Of a DNA stretch of 33,555 nucleotides, positions 1 through 6,845 are shown piece by piece; position 1 is the first letter of the stretch; every line of letters begins with the position of its first letter. The position numbers and the translations under genes were made by a program. Source of the stretch: a virus; the IMG/VR virus record IMGVR_UViG_3300036770_003822, positions 1 to 33,555 of that record. The stretch is one strand, 5' to 3'. Under the pieces are notes generated by a model, which saw only the letters and a list, made by a program, of their open reading frames with translations, was not told the origin of the DNA and ran no database searches.

Positions 1-823
1 CGTTGTATGTTACCGACTGATTAGCTAATGGGTTTTTTGTTGGATAATCAACACTAGATTCCGATGATAAAAAAACAAATGGGATAATACCAAGTTTATT
101 TTCCATGTTCGGATTTTCTTCTTGCTCGACATAGGTTATAGATTTTTTTACTTGCTCACCAGTTGCAGTTTGAATTTTTTGTGATTCAACTTTTATTACA
201 ACGTAATTATCCTTTGACCACATTGCATAAACTTTAGAATTTGCCGAGCTGTCAGCTTGTGATTCTGCAATTAAATCATCTGTTCCATCGCCACTACTTG
301 CACCTGCCGTAATATCTCTATTGCCATAATTTAAAATAACTGCGATTAAATCACCGCTATCCTTATCCTTAACAATAGAATACTCGTAAGGTTGTAATGC
401 CATAAAGCGATAACGTTCTTCAGTTACTAACCAATTCACCCACATTAAAGAATACTTGTGGCAATTAAAAATTGTATCAAAACATTGCAATTGTTTCGGT
501 GCATCACCTTGAATGTAAATATTATTCAGTGCATCTGATTTTGTTGTATTACCTGAAACGCTTCGCTTGGGTTGACTCTTATATGCCTTTGATCTTTTAT
601 CAGTAATCATTTTAGAAACTGAGACATCACTTATCGTGTAAGACTTCCAAGATTTCGGACGTGTTCTTTTTATTTCTTCTAAAACATAAGGATATTGGTT
701 TCCAGAATATATTTGCCACGCATCGAACGCATCGGCTTTTCTGTTTCGTTCTTCTGATTTTTCAATTTCAGTGACAAGGGTATTAATTACATTGTAATCC
801 GTTAAGTTTAGATTTTTTGCCAT
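1..823 (-). CDS. Phage portal protein, N-terminal part (cut by window edge)
   Basis: An open frame runs from ATG at 823 leftward off the window with 274 codons and no stop. Portal proteins form the dodecameric ring at the capsid vertex through which DNA is packaged. The call rests on position directly downstream of the large terminase and on the N-terminal pattern: an acidic/basic helical start, a W-x-I-Y-S-G-N-Q-Y segment near residues 37-46, and a K-M-I-T-D-K-R-S-K-A-Y-K-S-Q-P-K stretch near residues 70-85, typical of the clip/wing entry of siphovirus portals. A TerL-to-portal gap of 45 nt fits one operon. Portals are usually 400-550 residues, so roughly a third to a half is missing. Confidence is limited by the lack of the C-terminal half. 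Confidence 0.72.
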   Translation of the reverse strand, partial: MAKNLNLTDYNVINTLVTEIEKSEERNRKADAFDAWQIYSGNQYPYVLEEIKRTRPKSWKSYTISDVSVSKMITDKRSKAYKSQPKRSVSGNTTKSDALNNIYIQGDAPKQLQCFDTIFNCHKYSLMWVNWLVTEERYRFMALQPYEYSIVKDKDSGDLIAVILNYGNRDITAGASSGDGTDDLIAESQADSSANSKVYAMWSKDNYVVIKVESQKIQTATGEQVKKSITYVEQEENPNMENKLGIIPFVFLSSESSVDYPTKNPLANQSVTYN

Positions 824-868
824 GTTTTGAAGTCCTTTTCATTAAAATGATATTTTTTATTTTATGCA

Positions 869-2098
869 TTAGTCAAATATTATTTCTGCCTTTGATTCAT
901 GTCTGATCGGATCAATGGCCCATAGTAAATATCCGAGCGCATCGCTTGTGTGTGTTCTTCTCTTGTCTGTTGTCTGATCTAGCTTTCCGCCTTTCCAAAC
1001 AACTTTTTCCAAGTCTTCTCTTAACCATTTACATTTGTTGTCGATTAAAACATTTACTTCTCTTAAGTGTCTATTCACGTTGTTTGTTCTATCAAAAACA
1101 ATTGGATTGTAAGTTCCCACAACTTGAAATCCGTTATTCCATAAAATATCAAAATCCGATTGGCCCGATGTTTTTCTGTTTCCACCAGTATGATCGGGAT
1201 AAATTAAAGCACCACCATAACCGCGCTTAATAGCCTCGTGACACCATTTATAAGTGTCAGCATTTTGCTCAATAATTATTTCATCAATAATGTGAAATTT
1301 TCCATTAATATATTGCGCGACAACTGAACACATCGGTTCAACGTTAAAGTCTAATCCAATTAGAACTGTTCCTGATTGTCGTTTTAAATTCGCTAGATTT
1401 TTTTCACTAAATGAATAATAAACTGAAGACTCTGTTAGGTTTATAAATTCACCAAACAGTTCTTGTTTGGCTAGATTAGTTTGTTCACCACCATAGGCAG
1501 ATACCAATGATTTGTAATAGCCGTCAGGTAGAAAAATGTTATCCTTTGTTTTAGCCTTAATTAATAAGTGTTCATCTGTCTTATTTGTTACCCAAATATC
1601 ATGCAAAAAATTTACACCATTGGGCGATGTCAGAGCATAAAATTGATTGACTCCGTTTTTACCTCTAAGACGTTGAATAATTTTTTTATGAATGTACATC
1701 GGTGATTGATTAGGACGCCCACAAAATGCGTATTCATCAATTATCATTTTATCGACTGTTAAACCTGCAACGGCCTTATCAATATTTTCCAAGGATCGTA
1801 AATAGCAACGCATACCAAGGAAATCAAAAAAACCCTTATTCTCTTGATAATCATAATGTGATTCATTGAACCCATACATTAACAATCTATCTGTCATCGC
1901 TTTAACTGTTGAGTCTCTTAATTGCTTATGAGTGTTTGCGCCGATAAAAATTTCATTTGATTTTGATTCGTGTCTGAACTTAACAATTAAATCACCAATG
2001 GCGAATGATTTACCTGATCCGACACCGCCAACAAGTAAATTAAATCTTTTATCACTCGATAAAATTTTATGTTGGTGTGGTAGAACTTGAATTTGCAT
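869..2098 (-). CDS. terL: Terminase large subunit (ATPase and nuclease)
   Basis: This 409-residue packaging motor cuts concatemeric DNA and pumps it through the portal. The N-terminal ATPase shows Walker A GGVGSGKS at residues 24-31, Walker B ending in D121-E122 (KMIIDEYA), and the coupling motif ALTSPNG at 155-161. The C-terminal RNase H-like nuclease shows D250 in LIGLDFNVEP, a second acidic site near D302 (YPDHTGG) and D386 in SDALGYLLW. Length is normal for the family. The start at 2098 lies inside the end of the small subunit gene (32-nt overlap), which suggests translational coupling. Catalytic motifs appear intact. Confidence 0.96.
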   Translation of the reverse strand: MQIQVLPHQHKILSSDKRFNLLVGGVGSGKSFAIGDLIVKFRHESKSNEIFIGANTHKQLRDSTVKAMTDRLLMYGFNESHYDYQENKGFFDFLGMRCYLRSLENIDKAVAGLTVDKMIIDEYAFCGRPNQSPMYIHKKIIQRLRGKNGVNQFYALTSPNGVNFLHDIWVTNKTDEHLLIKAKTKDNIFLPDGYYKSLVSAYGGEQTNLAKQELFGEFINLTESSVYYSFSEKNLANLKRQSGTVLIGLDFNVEPMCSVVAQYINGKFHIIDEIIIEQNADTYKWCHEAIKRGYGGALIYPDHTGGNRKTSGQSDFDILWNNGFQVVGTYNPIVFDRTNNVNRHLREVNVLIDNKCKWLREDLEKVVWKGGKLDQTTDKRRTHTSDALGYLLWAIDPIRHESKAEIIFD

Positions 2099-2432
2099 CT
2101 GTTGCTACAATCTTAAATTCAAATGGCTTTGAATCATCTTGCTTGTGTTCTATTTTATCTACCCAGCCACAAAGATTTTTCAGAGCGAAAATCATCATGG
2201 CAGTGTTCCCCTTATCGGCCATCTCTAATGCCTTACGAACTAACTTTAATCTAGTGTGAACCATATTTTGTTGCCGAGCGTCCGCAAAATCAATGTAGCC
2301 AAATTCTTTGCAACGTCTTTCGATTGTGTCTTCAGAGCATTTAAAAAAAGATGCAGTGTCCTTTAGTGTGGGGTTCATTCTGCATAAAGCCTCAAGTTGT
2401 TCTTGATCTATTTCTAATTTAGGTCTAGCCAT
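2067..2432 (-). CDS. terS: Terminase small subunit
   Basis: This 121-residue protein recognises phage DNA for packaging and feeds it to the large subunit. Residues 10-45 predict a helix-turn-helix (L-x-A-L-C-R-M-N-P-T-L-K-D-T-A followed by the recognition helix C-S-E-D-T-I-E-R-R-C). A helical oligomerisation region follows at about 55-95 and ends in N-L-C-G-W, then a short flexible tail. It sits immediately upstream of terL and overlaps it. Its start overlaps the end of the methyltransferase gene by 8 nt, so it is part of the same message. Confidence 0.85.
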   Translation of the reverse strand: MARPKLEIDQEQLEALCRMNPTLKDTASFFKCSEDTIERRCKEFGYIDFADARQQNMVHTRLKLVRKALEMADKGNTAMMIFALKNLCGWVDKIEHKQDDSKPFEFKIVATDANSSSTTPT

Positions 2433-3474
2433 TTTTATTTTCCTTAAACCATTGTAAATAAACTTGGTTCGCTACACCATAAGTCATTAATGGTGGAACT
2501 GACATTCCTATCATGTATAAAGCAAGGTTTGTTTTTTGAAATTTATAATCAAGCGGGTAGCTACCTAATACACATGCTTCTTGCTTTGAGAGTTTTCTCG
2601 GGCTTTCATAATGCCAAAGCGGAGCTCCTGCTGTGATTGTAAAACACGGACCATCTCTCTGAATTTTTTTTTGTGTAAAAAGTGATTGAGTCGGGTGATA
2701 TTTAGAAAAAGCCTCTCCAGGTTTGCATTTATGCCAATACCTAGTCATTGATGATAATGTTAAATCTTTACCTTTTTCGTTTATGTCTTTAATCGATTCA
2801 AAGGCCTCTTTAACCGAAATTGCTTTATTACGAAATCCAAGTTTCAATTCAGGCAACAAAATATCCTTTCTTCTGCATATAAAAAACACCCTCTCTCTCA
2901 TCTGTGGCACACCCATTGAGGCACTATTCAAAAGGAATAATTGAACATCATAACCCATTGTGTTAAACAATCCGATTATTTGTTTGACGTAACCTTTTGC
3001 ATTGCCTTGCAACATTCCTTTTACATTTTCAGCAATAACAACTTTAGGCTGTAATTTTCTTGCAAGTTCAATGAAATCAAAAAATAAATCATCAAGAACC
3101 TGCTCAGCTTGCCCCTCTCTAAATTGTTTCTTCTTTCCCCAGCCTTTTTCTCTTGCTCCTGCCATTGAAAAACTGGAGCATGGCGGTGATCCGTCAAGAA
3201 TATCCAAATTATAAAGTTCTTCAGGTAAATCTGTTCGTTGTCTGAACTTTCTAATATCCTCAAGAAAGTAATATTTTGGGCTGTGGTTTTCTTTATAATG
3301 CCAAGCCATTTCTGGATCAATGTCGTTAGCACCTATTACATCGAAACCTGCTAGTTTATAACCCATTGTTGAACCGCCACCGCAAGCAAAACATGAAAAA
3401 ACTTTTAACCTGTTCTTCTTAACCTTTTCAAGATCAGAAAGATACCATTTATAATTGGGCTTATAATCACTCAT
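2425..3474 (-). CDS. DNA (cytosine-5) methyltransferase
   Basis: The enzyme transfers a methyl group from S-adenosylmethionine to C5 of cytosine in DNA. Using the ATG at 3474 (349 residues), motif I FACGGGSTMG is at 29-38, the catalytic P-C of motif IV (GSPPCSS) puts Cys at 99, motif VI ENV at 149-151, motif VIII QMRER at 191-195, an RKLSKQEA motif IX-like segment near 293, and motif X GMSVPP near 323-328. The region between motifs VIII and IX, which would recognise the target, is short. An in-frame start at 3522 adds 16 residues, but the one at 3474 overlaps the upstream stop by only 8 nt and is preferred. No restriction partner is visible, so it looks like a solitary phage methylase for protecting DNA or marking packaging substrates. 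Confidence 0.95.
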   Translation of the reverse strand: MSDYKPNYKWYLSDLEKVKKNRLKVFSCFACGGGSTMGYKLAGFDVIGANDIDPEMAWHYKENHSPKYYFLEDIRKFRQRTDLPEELYNLDILDGSPPCSSFSMAGAREKGWGKKKQFREGQAEQVLDDLFFDFIELARKLQPKVVIAENVKGMLQGNAKGYVKQIIGLFNTMGYDVQLFLLNSASMGVPQMRERVFFICRRKDILLPELKLGFRNKAISVKEAFESIKDINEKGKDLTLSSMTRYWHKCKPGEAFSKYHPTQSLFTQKKIQRDGPCFTITAGAPLWHYESPRKLSKQEACVLGSYPLDYKFQKTNLALYMIGMSVPPLMTYGVANQVYLQWFKENKNG

Positions 3475-3973
3475 TGAATTCAAACCCACATTTTGGGCAT
3501 TGATGTTGTAAATCATTACCAAAATTTTCAGTGTCTATTTCTTGGTTTTTATCTGAAAAATCAAACTTTTCTATCGGTTCAATAACAAAATCTTTTAAAC
3601 CTAACAGGTCAACATCAAAATCAGGCCCTAAGTCTAACATCTCAGTATTAATTTCGCTTAGGTCTAATTCGGCCCACTCAGCAATAGCATTATCAGAAAC
3701 AACAAATGAATATTCTTGTGCTTCATTTTCAAAATCTTGATAATCAACTGCACATTTTTCCCAACCTAATTTTTTAATTGCTTCCAATCTGCCATGCCCA
3801 ACCACAACAAAGCCTGATCTTTTAGAAATGATTACAGGGTGTCTTTGACCCTGATAGTCAATAATTTTTGACAATCTTTCAATTTGTTTTTCGCTGTGCT
3901 TGTTTGGATTTTTTGGATTTGGAATTATTTTGTGAACTTCCAATAGCTCATTATAAGAACAATTTATTTGCAT
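3467..3973 (-). CDS. ParB/sulfiredoxin-fold N-terminal domain protein
   Basis: This is a 168-residue protein. Residues 8-80 match the ParB-N (ParB/Srx) fold: N-P-N-K-H-S-E-K-Q-I near 22-31, a Q-R-H-P-V-I strand near 43-48 and the core V-V-G-H-G-R-L-E-A at 57-65. In ParB this fold binds CTP; in phages such domains often occur in small proteins next to DNA methylases, some annotated as nucleases. The C-terminus is acidic and ends in a C-P-K-C-G knuckle, only half a zinc site. The start has a strong ribosome site (AAGGAG) 8 nt upstream that is part of a hairpin (see 3983-4008). Whether it binds CTP or cuts DNA is unknown. Confidence 0.82.
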   Translation of the reverse strand: MQINCSYNELLEVHKIIPNPKNPNKHSEKQIERLSKIIDYQGQRHPVIISKRSGFVVVGHGRLEAIKKLGWEKCAVDYQDFENEAQEYSFVVSDNAIAEWAELDLSEINTEMLDLGPDFDVDLLGLKDFVIEPIEKFDFSDKNQEIDTENFGNDLQHQCPKCGFEFNE

Positions 3974-3982
3974 TTCTGCACT

Positions 3983-4034
3983 CCTTGATTATTCAATCTT
4001 AATCAAGGCTAGTGTCAATTAAGTGACTTGTCAA
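3983..4034 (-). promoter_or_regulatory. Promoter and 9-bp dyad before the ParB/methylase/terminase genes
   Basis: This is the only sizeable gap (220 nt) inside the left leftward block. On the minus strand a perfect -35 TTGACA (4013-4018) lies 16 nt from TTGAAT (3991-3996), a 4/6 match to the -10 box. A second TTGACA lies at 4029-4034 with no good partner. A perfect 9-bp inverted repeat (CCTTGATTA / TAATCAAGG, 3983-3991 and 4000-4008, 8-nt spacer) covers the -10 region. Its downstream arm supplies the AAGG of the ParB ribosome site. It could be an operator or an RNA hairpin that hides the ribosome site. The rest of the gap (4035-4193) is AT-rich with nothing recognised. Confidence 0.55.
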
Positions 4035-4193
4035 ATATGTGGGTAGGCTTTAATTGATTAATTTTTTCATCATTTGAAGCACACCCATTTTGATTTGTGG
4101 GTTTTTTGGGGAAAATATTTTTACAAAAAATTAAAATTGTAACTACTTAAAATTATTCTTTTATTTTTTAATTATTTTTTGGGGATTTAAAAA

Positions 4194-4457
4194 TTAATGA
4201 TTAATGAGATACCATTTATTTAAAAATTTATCGTGATCCCAACCTTTATTTTTCATGTAACTTTCTAAATTATATTTTTTAATAAATGTGTTTGTTCCGA
4301 TTTTGTGAACCTCAACGTGGTGTAACAGGCATAAGGACATTAAATTCCTTTCATCAAATTTTAACTCAGGGTGAGACTTTCTTGATCTTATATGGTGATA
4401 GCAAGAATCAAAATTCCCACATATTATGCAATTTTCTTCTGACTTAAAATTCTTCAT
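4194..4457 (-). CDS. HNH endonuclease
   Basis: This small 87-residue protein has the HNH/ββα-metal nuclease layout. C10-I-I-C13 forms the first zinc knuckle, followed by the catalytic H-H-I at 21-23, asparagine in R-N-L near 38, and L-C-L-L-H-H-x-x-x-H at 42-51. The second knuckle is C-x2-H rather than the usual C-x2-C. In HK97-like phages an HNH enzyme near the terminase is needed for specific cutting at packaging. Here two genes separate it from terS, so a packaging role is possible but inferred. The ATG at 4457 overlaps the upstream stop; a TTG at 4466 is an alternative. Confidence 0.85.
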   Translation of the reverse strand: MKNFKSEENCIICGNFDSCYHHIRSRKSHPELKFDERNLMSLCLLHHVEVHKIGTNTFIKKYNLESYMKNKGWDHDKFLNKWYLINH

Positions 4458-4629
4458 TTTCGGCAATTTTTACGGCCTCGCCGATTGAACTAAATGTGTA
4501 GATTTTATCCTCGATGAATAAATCTATCCCTAACAGTAGATTTAATTGTTTCCCAGTTGCAGACATTTTCGGAATTTCAATTTCAGAGAATTGTTTTTTA
4601 CAATCAATTAGTTTTTCCAGTTCCATCAT
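4444..4629 (-). CDS. Hypothetical protein (61 aa)
   Basis: This is a small protein of unknown function. It is mixed helical with acidic and lysine residues and a middle L-N-L-L-L-G-I-D-L-F segment. It carries no recognisable motif. The chosen ATG at 4629 has AAGG about 10 nt upstream; a TTG at 4635 in the same frame is also possible. It overlaps both neighbours, which supports its being translated in the operon rather than being chance reading. Confidence 0.6.
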   Translation of the reverse strand: MMELEKLIDCKKQFSEIEIPKMSATGKQLNLLLGIDLFIEDKIYTFSSIGEAVKIAENEEF

Positions 4630-4822
4630 TTTCAACCAACCTTATTTTATTTCTACGTTGTTGAACCATCAAACTCAACCTGACTTTTGCCCAATCGGTT
4701 TCGCCGTCTTGGTTCTTTACGTCAAGTCTATAATTATTTGTGACTGCCTGCAAGTAATGAAATAAATCTTTTTCCTTTTCTGTTGGATTGTAACCTGTAT
4801 TTAAAAAAACTATTTGCCCCAT
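4604..4822 (-). CDS. Hypothetical protein (72 aa)
   Basis: This is a small soluble protein with no membrane segment or cysteines. It has a tyrosine- and charge-rich middle (F-H-Y-L-Q-A-V-T-N-N-Y-R-L-D-V) and a W-A-K-V-R-L-S-L-M-V-Q-Q-R-R-N-K helix near residues 44-59. It is not recognised. It overlaps the metallopeptidase gene by 13 nt upstream and the 61-residue gene downstream, so it belongs to a tightly packed operon. Confidence 0.6.
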   Translation of the reverse strand: MGQIVFLNTGYNPTEKEKDLFHYLQAVTNNYRLDVKNQDGETDWAKVRLSLMVQQRRNKIRLVENDGTGKTN

Positions 4823-5094
4823 TTTTTACCTGATATTTCCAAAATAGTCTGTGCGTAGTCCTCTAACATTAGACAAATAAATTCTTCCATTTCATCTGAA
4901 ATAATATGATCTATTTTGAACTCAGTAAAATATGCGTGTCCAATTTCGTGGGATAACACTTTAAAAAAATCATTCTTGGGAATTTCACTATTAATATGAA
5001 TTTCCTTTCTATCTCGATAACAGAGTCCTGCAGTGTTTTGATCTAATGGTTTTATTTTGACTTTATATTTTGCGCCCTTAATATTGATTGACAT
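4810..5094 (-). CDS. ImmA/IrrE-like small zinc metallopeptidase
   Basis: This 94-residue protein has the zinc-protease signature H49-E-I-G-H53 in L-S-H-E-I-G-H-A-Y-F and a downstream acidic helix (D-E-M-E-E-F near 68-72) that could give the third ligand. A short β-rich N-terminus precedes it. ImmA/IrrE enzymes cleave repressors, usually XRE proteins encoded nearby. An XRE gene lies one gene upstream (5387-5665), so repressor cleavage is a reasonable hypothesis. It is shorter than typical ImmA (about 130-160 residues) but resembles compact phage versions. It has its own putative promoter and AAGGA ribosome site. Confidence 0.78.
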   Translation of the reverse strand: MSINIKGAKYKVKIKPLDQNTAGLCYRDRKEIHINSEIPKNDFFKVLSHEIGHAYFTEFKIDHIISDEMEEFICLMLEDYAQTILEISGKKWGK

Positions 5095-5114
5095 GAACCG
5101 TCCTTGGTTAGTCT

Positions 5115-5143
5115 ATTATCCAATATTGGGAAAATATTTCCTA
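5115..5143 (-). promoter_or_regulatory. Candidate promoter with two overlapping palindromes
   Basis: On the minus strand, -10 GATAAT (5115-5120, 5/6 match) lies 17 nt from a weak -35 TAGGAA (5138-5143). Between and over these boxes are a perfect palindrome CCAATATTGG (5120-5129) and an adjoining dyad GGAAA-ATA-TTTCC (5129-5141). A transcript would start about 15 nt before the metallopeptidase ATG. The arrangement is that of a repressor-controlled promoter; the XRE protein encoded just upstream is the obvious candidate regulator, by inference only. Confidence 0.45.
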
Positions 5144-5154
5144 GAATTTTATAC

Positions 5155-5403
5155 TTAATCAGAAAGGTTTTTATACTCAATACTATCTGAGCATTTTGGA
5201 CAACATCTATTACCGATCCAAGAACTTAGAAATTTTTTTTCACATTTTAAACATTCACGTTGATGTTCTTCTTTTTTTACTGTATGCACTTCTGGCCCTC
5301 GTAAATCCCTTTCATTTTTATCGCGAAAATTATGGCCACAAACAATCACCTTGTTTTTTTCTATCTGTTTTAAATGTCGCCTTTCATCAATATATTCTTT
5401 CAA
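5155..5403 (-). CDS. Small zinc-ribbon protein (TTG start)
   Basis: This 82-residue protein is basic at the N-terminus, with a C-G-H at about 22-24, then C-L-K-C and C-C-P-K-C knuckles that look like one zinc ribbon in the C-terminal half. Function is unknown; a nucleic-acid or protein-binding adaptor is plausible. There is no ATG in the reading frame. The TTG at 5403 is preceded by a perfect AAGGAG ribosome site (5411-5416) with 7-nt spacing, which decides the start. It overlaps the XRE gene by 17 nt and lies between that gene and the metallopeptidase. Confidence 0.75.
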   Translation of the reverse strand: MKEYIDERRHLKQIEKNKVIVCGHNFRDKNERDLRGPEVHTVKKEEHQRECLKCEKKFLSSWIGNRCCPKCSDSIEYKNLSD

Positions 5404-5665
5404 TGTTTTGCTCCTTGTAACTATAAAGTTCTAATGCGTAGTCTTCAATCATCGCTGTTATTATTTCATCTTGATCTACTTTTAAAATACTGGATAATTT
5501 CGCAATATCTTTTTTCGGGATCGAACATAATCCACGTTCTAAATTAGAAATGAACTGCCCTCGTGCTTGGAAGCCCAAATCAAAACTAACTGAATATTGA
5601 CTGATTCTTAGTTCCTTTCTTTTATCCTTAACCAATTTTGCTATTGATGGAAATTGTTTTTTCAT
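5387..5665 (-). CDS. XRE-family helix-turn-helix regulator
   Basis: This 92-residue DNA-binding protein is essentially one Cro/C1-type domain. Residues 11-70 read as V-K-D-K-R-K-E-L-R-I-S-Q-Y-S-V-S, a recognition-helix region (A-R-G-Q-F-I-S-N-L-E-R-G near 34-45) and the closing helices (I-P-K-K-D-I-A-K-L-S-S-I-L). The S-N-L-E-R-G box is characteristic. It has no dimerisation or protease-recognition domain beyond a short tail. Likely targets are the dyads at 5120-5141 and/or 9563-9598. It may act as the phage regulator controlling the leftward genes. Confidence 0.86.
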   Translation of the reverse strand: MKKQFPSIAKLVKDKRKELRISQYSVSFDLGFQARGQFISNLERGLCSIPKKDIAKLSSILKVDQDEIITAMIEDYALELYSYKEQNIERIY

Positions 5666-6000
5666 ATTTCAACCTCTTTCTCATAAACCCAATAAACTGT
5701 CTCGATGCACCCATCGGACTTATTGGTATTAGCCATACTCTCATAGTAAAATTCATCAAACCCATTGAGGTAGATATTTATCCACATTTCATGCCTAATT
5801 AACTTAGTTGGTTTTTTAATTTGCCAATTACCTAAACCACGAAAACATATTATTGACTCTATTTTTAAATCAGTGCAAGTTCTAACATAAAACGACTTAC
5901 TACCAATTGCTAATATTTCATATAATGCAACCCAAGGCTTATAAGCTAAAATATCCCCCACTCTATAAGTCACGTTATTAATTGTTATTTCTGTTTTCAT
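5662..6000 (-). CDS. Hypothetical β-rich protein (112 aa)
   Basis: This protein of unknown function has an N-terminal half that reads like a small β-barrel (V-T-Y-R-V-G-D-I-L-A-Y-K-P-W-V-A-L-Y-E-I near 10-29), followed by tryptophan/tyrosine-rich segments. The ATG at 6000 has a strong GGAGG site just upstream, so the longer frame from a TTG at 6015 is rejected. It overlaps the XRE gene by 4 nt and the 30-residue membrane gene by 4 nt. Confidence 0.7.
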   Translation of the reverse strand: MKTEITINNVTYRVGDILAYKPWVALYEILAIGSKSFYVRTCTDLKIESIICFRGLGNWQIKKPTKLIRHEMWINIYLNGFDEFYYESMANTNKSDGCIETVYWVYEKEVEI

Positions 6001-6089
6001 CTCACCACCCTCCAAATTAAAATTAAATTAACTGCTATTATCACAGCATAAATAATAAATTCAATGTCTGATATTTTATCGGTTATCAT
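5997..6089 (-). CDS. 30-residue membrane miniprotein
   Basis: This short gene lies between two others. It runs from ATG at 6089 to a TGA that overlaps the next ATG (ATGA). The peptide starts with a charged stretch (M-I-T-D-K-I-S-D-I-E) and then one hydrophobic helix of about 18 residues (F-I-I-Y-A-V-I-I-A-V-N-L-I-L-I-W) ending in R-V-V-R. That is the layout of a single-pass miniprotein with a positive C-terminal anchor. An AGGGA ribosome site lies about 9 nt upstream. Function is unknown. Confidence 0.6.
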   Translation of the reverse strand: MITDKISDIEFIIYAVIIAVNLILIWRVVR

Positions 6090-6282
6090 TTTTAATATCC
6101 CTAAATCCTAAGTATGCCCAGAAAATAAAAACCACAAGCCATACAAAGCCCCATTGGTAAACAGTAGTATTAGACCAATAGTCCTCAACTTTCTGCAAAT
6201 AAATTTCCTTACCCATTAAATCCATATTGATTTGATTTAATATAAAATATGTAAACGCTCCAAAATAAAAATCCCTAGTCAT
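6076..6282 (-). CDS. Small membrane protein (68 aa)
   Basis: This protein has one clear transmembrane helix near residues 42-60 (W-G-F-V-W-L-V-V-F-I-F-W-A-Y-L-G-F) followed by a charged tail (R-D-I-K-N-D-N-R). The N-terminus is aromatic-rich and may associate with the membrane as well. A strong AAGGAGAG site precedes the ATG. Its end overlaps the next membrane miniprotein by 14 nt. Function is not recognised; it is one of several small membrane proteins in the early leftward block, where phages often keep host-modifying genes. Confidence 0.68.
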   Translation of the reverse strand: MTRDFYFGAFTYFILNQINMDLMGKEIYLQKVEDYWSNTTVYQWGFVWLVVFIFWAYLGFRDIKNDNR

Positions 6283-6285
6283 TTC

Positions 6286-6513
6286 TCACTCTCCTTTAAA
6301 TATATCTATAATCTCTTGTGACCTCGGTTTTAATAAAATAATTTTATACTCCTCACCACAGCCATGATTTTTGCTTTCAAAACCAACAAAATCTTTAGAA
6401 ATTATCGGGATATTTACATCAACAAGTTTTTTACAATTAAAACACGGGTAAGATGATAATTCTATACCATGCCTGACACTCCAAATTTTTGCATCTATTT
6501 CTGGATATATCAT
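6286..6513 (-). CDS. Small Cys-rich hypothetical protein (75 aa)
   Basis: This 75-residue protein has a C-F-N-C knuckle near residues 24-27 and a distal H-G-C-G-E near 50-54, probably a single zinc site. The middle is β-rich (V-D-V-N-I-P-I-I). It is not recognised. The ATG overlaps the stop of the coiled-coil gene upstream (ATGA), so the two are translationally coupled. Confidence 0.66.
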   Translation of the reverse strand: MIYPEIDAKIWSVRHGIELSSYPCFNCKKLVDVNIPIISKDFVGFESKNHGCGEEYKIILLKPRSQEIIDIFKGE

Positions 6514-6776
6514 TTATCACTCTCCTTCAGTTTATTTAAAACTTCTCTCGCTTCTTGTAAGTCTTCATAACAGCCGATTGCTTTTTCTAAACACTCTCGC
6601 ATCATTTTGTTTTGTTGTTCGAGTTTTTGATATTTATATTTTAATAATTCCAAATCTTTTGATATTTCCATTTCCATTTCATAAAAAGCGCATTCCAATT
6701 TTAAAGCAAAGTCACTGTTAGGCTTTATATCGTAATCTTTTAGAAATTTTTTTTTAAAAATGTTCCAAGTAATCAT
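6510..6776 (-). CDS. Coiled-coil hypothetical protein (88 aa)
   Basis: This is a mostly helical acidic/basic protein with a heptad-like region from about residue 30 to 85 (L-E-L-L-K-Y-K-Y-Q-K-L-E-Q-Q-N-K-M). It has two cysteines and no membrane segment. Function is unknown. It is coupled to the following gene by an ATGA overlap. Confidence 0.66.
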   Translation of the reverse strand: MITWNIFKKKFLKDYDIKPNSDFALKLECAFYEMEMEISKDLELLKYKYQKLEQQNKMMRECLEKAIGCYEDLQEAREVLNKLKESDK

Positions 6777-6779
6777 AAT

Positions 6780-6845
6780 TTAACCCTTAAATTGCCCTTT
6801 AAAAACATTAATATTTTTATCCTTGGAAAATACTGCGTACTTCAT
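6780..6845 (-). CDS. Possible 21-residue miniprotein
   Basis: This is a short frame M-K-Y-A-V-F-S-K-D-K-N-I-N-V-F-K-G-Q-F-K-G. Its ATG overlaps the TGA of the upstream 45-residue frame (ATGA), and a GGGGAG site lies 3 nt before the start. Coupling and a ribosome site make translation plausible, but such a short peptide cannot be validated from sequence alone. It could instead be a spacer with no product. Confidence 0.35.
   Translation of the reverse strand: MKYAVFSKDKNINVFKGQFKG

Noticed and set aside
4084-4112. Possible rightward terminator (ACCCA ... TGGGT followed by T-run)
   Set aside because: Only 5 bp of stem, and no rightward gene lies upstream to terminate; in the leftward direction the T-run is on the wrong side.
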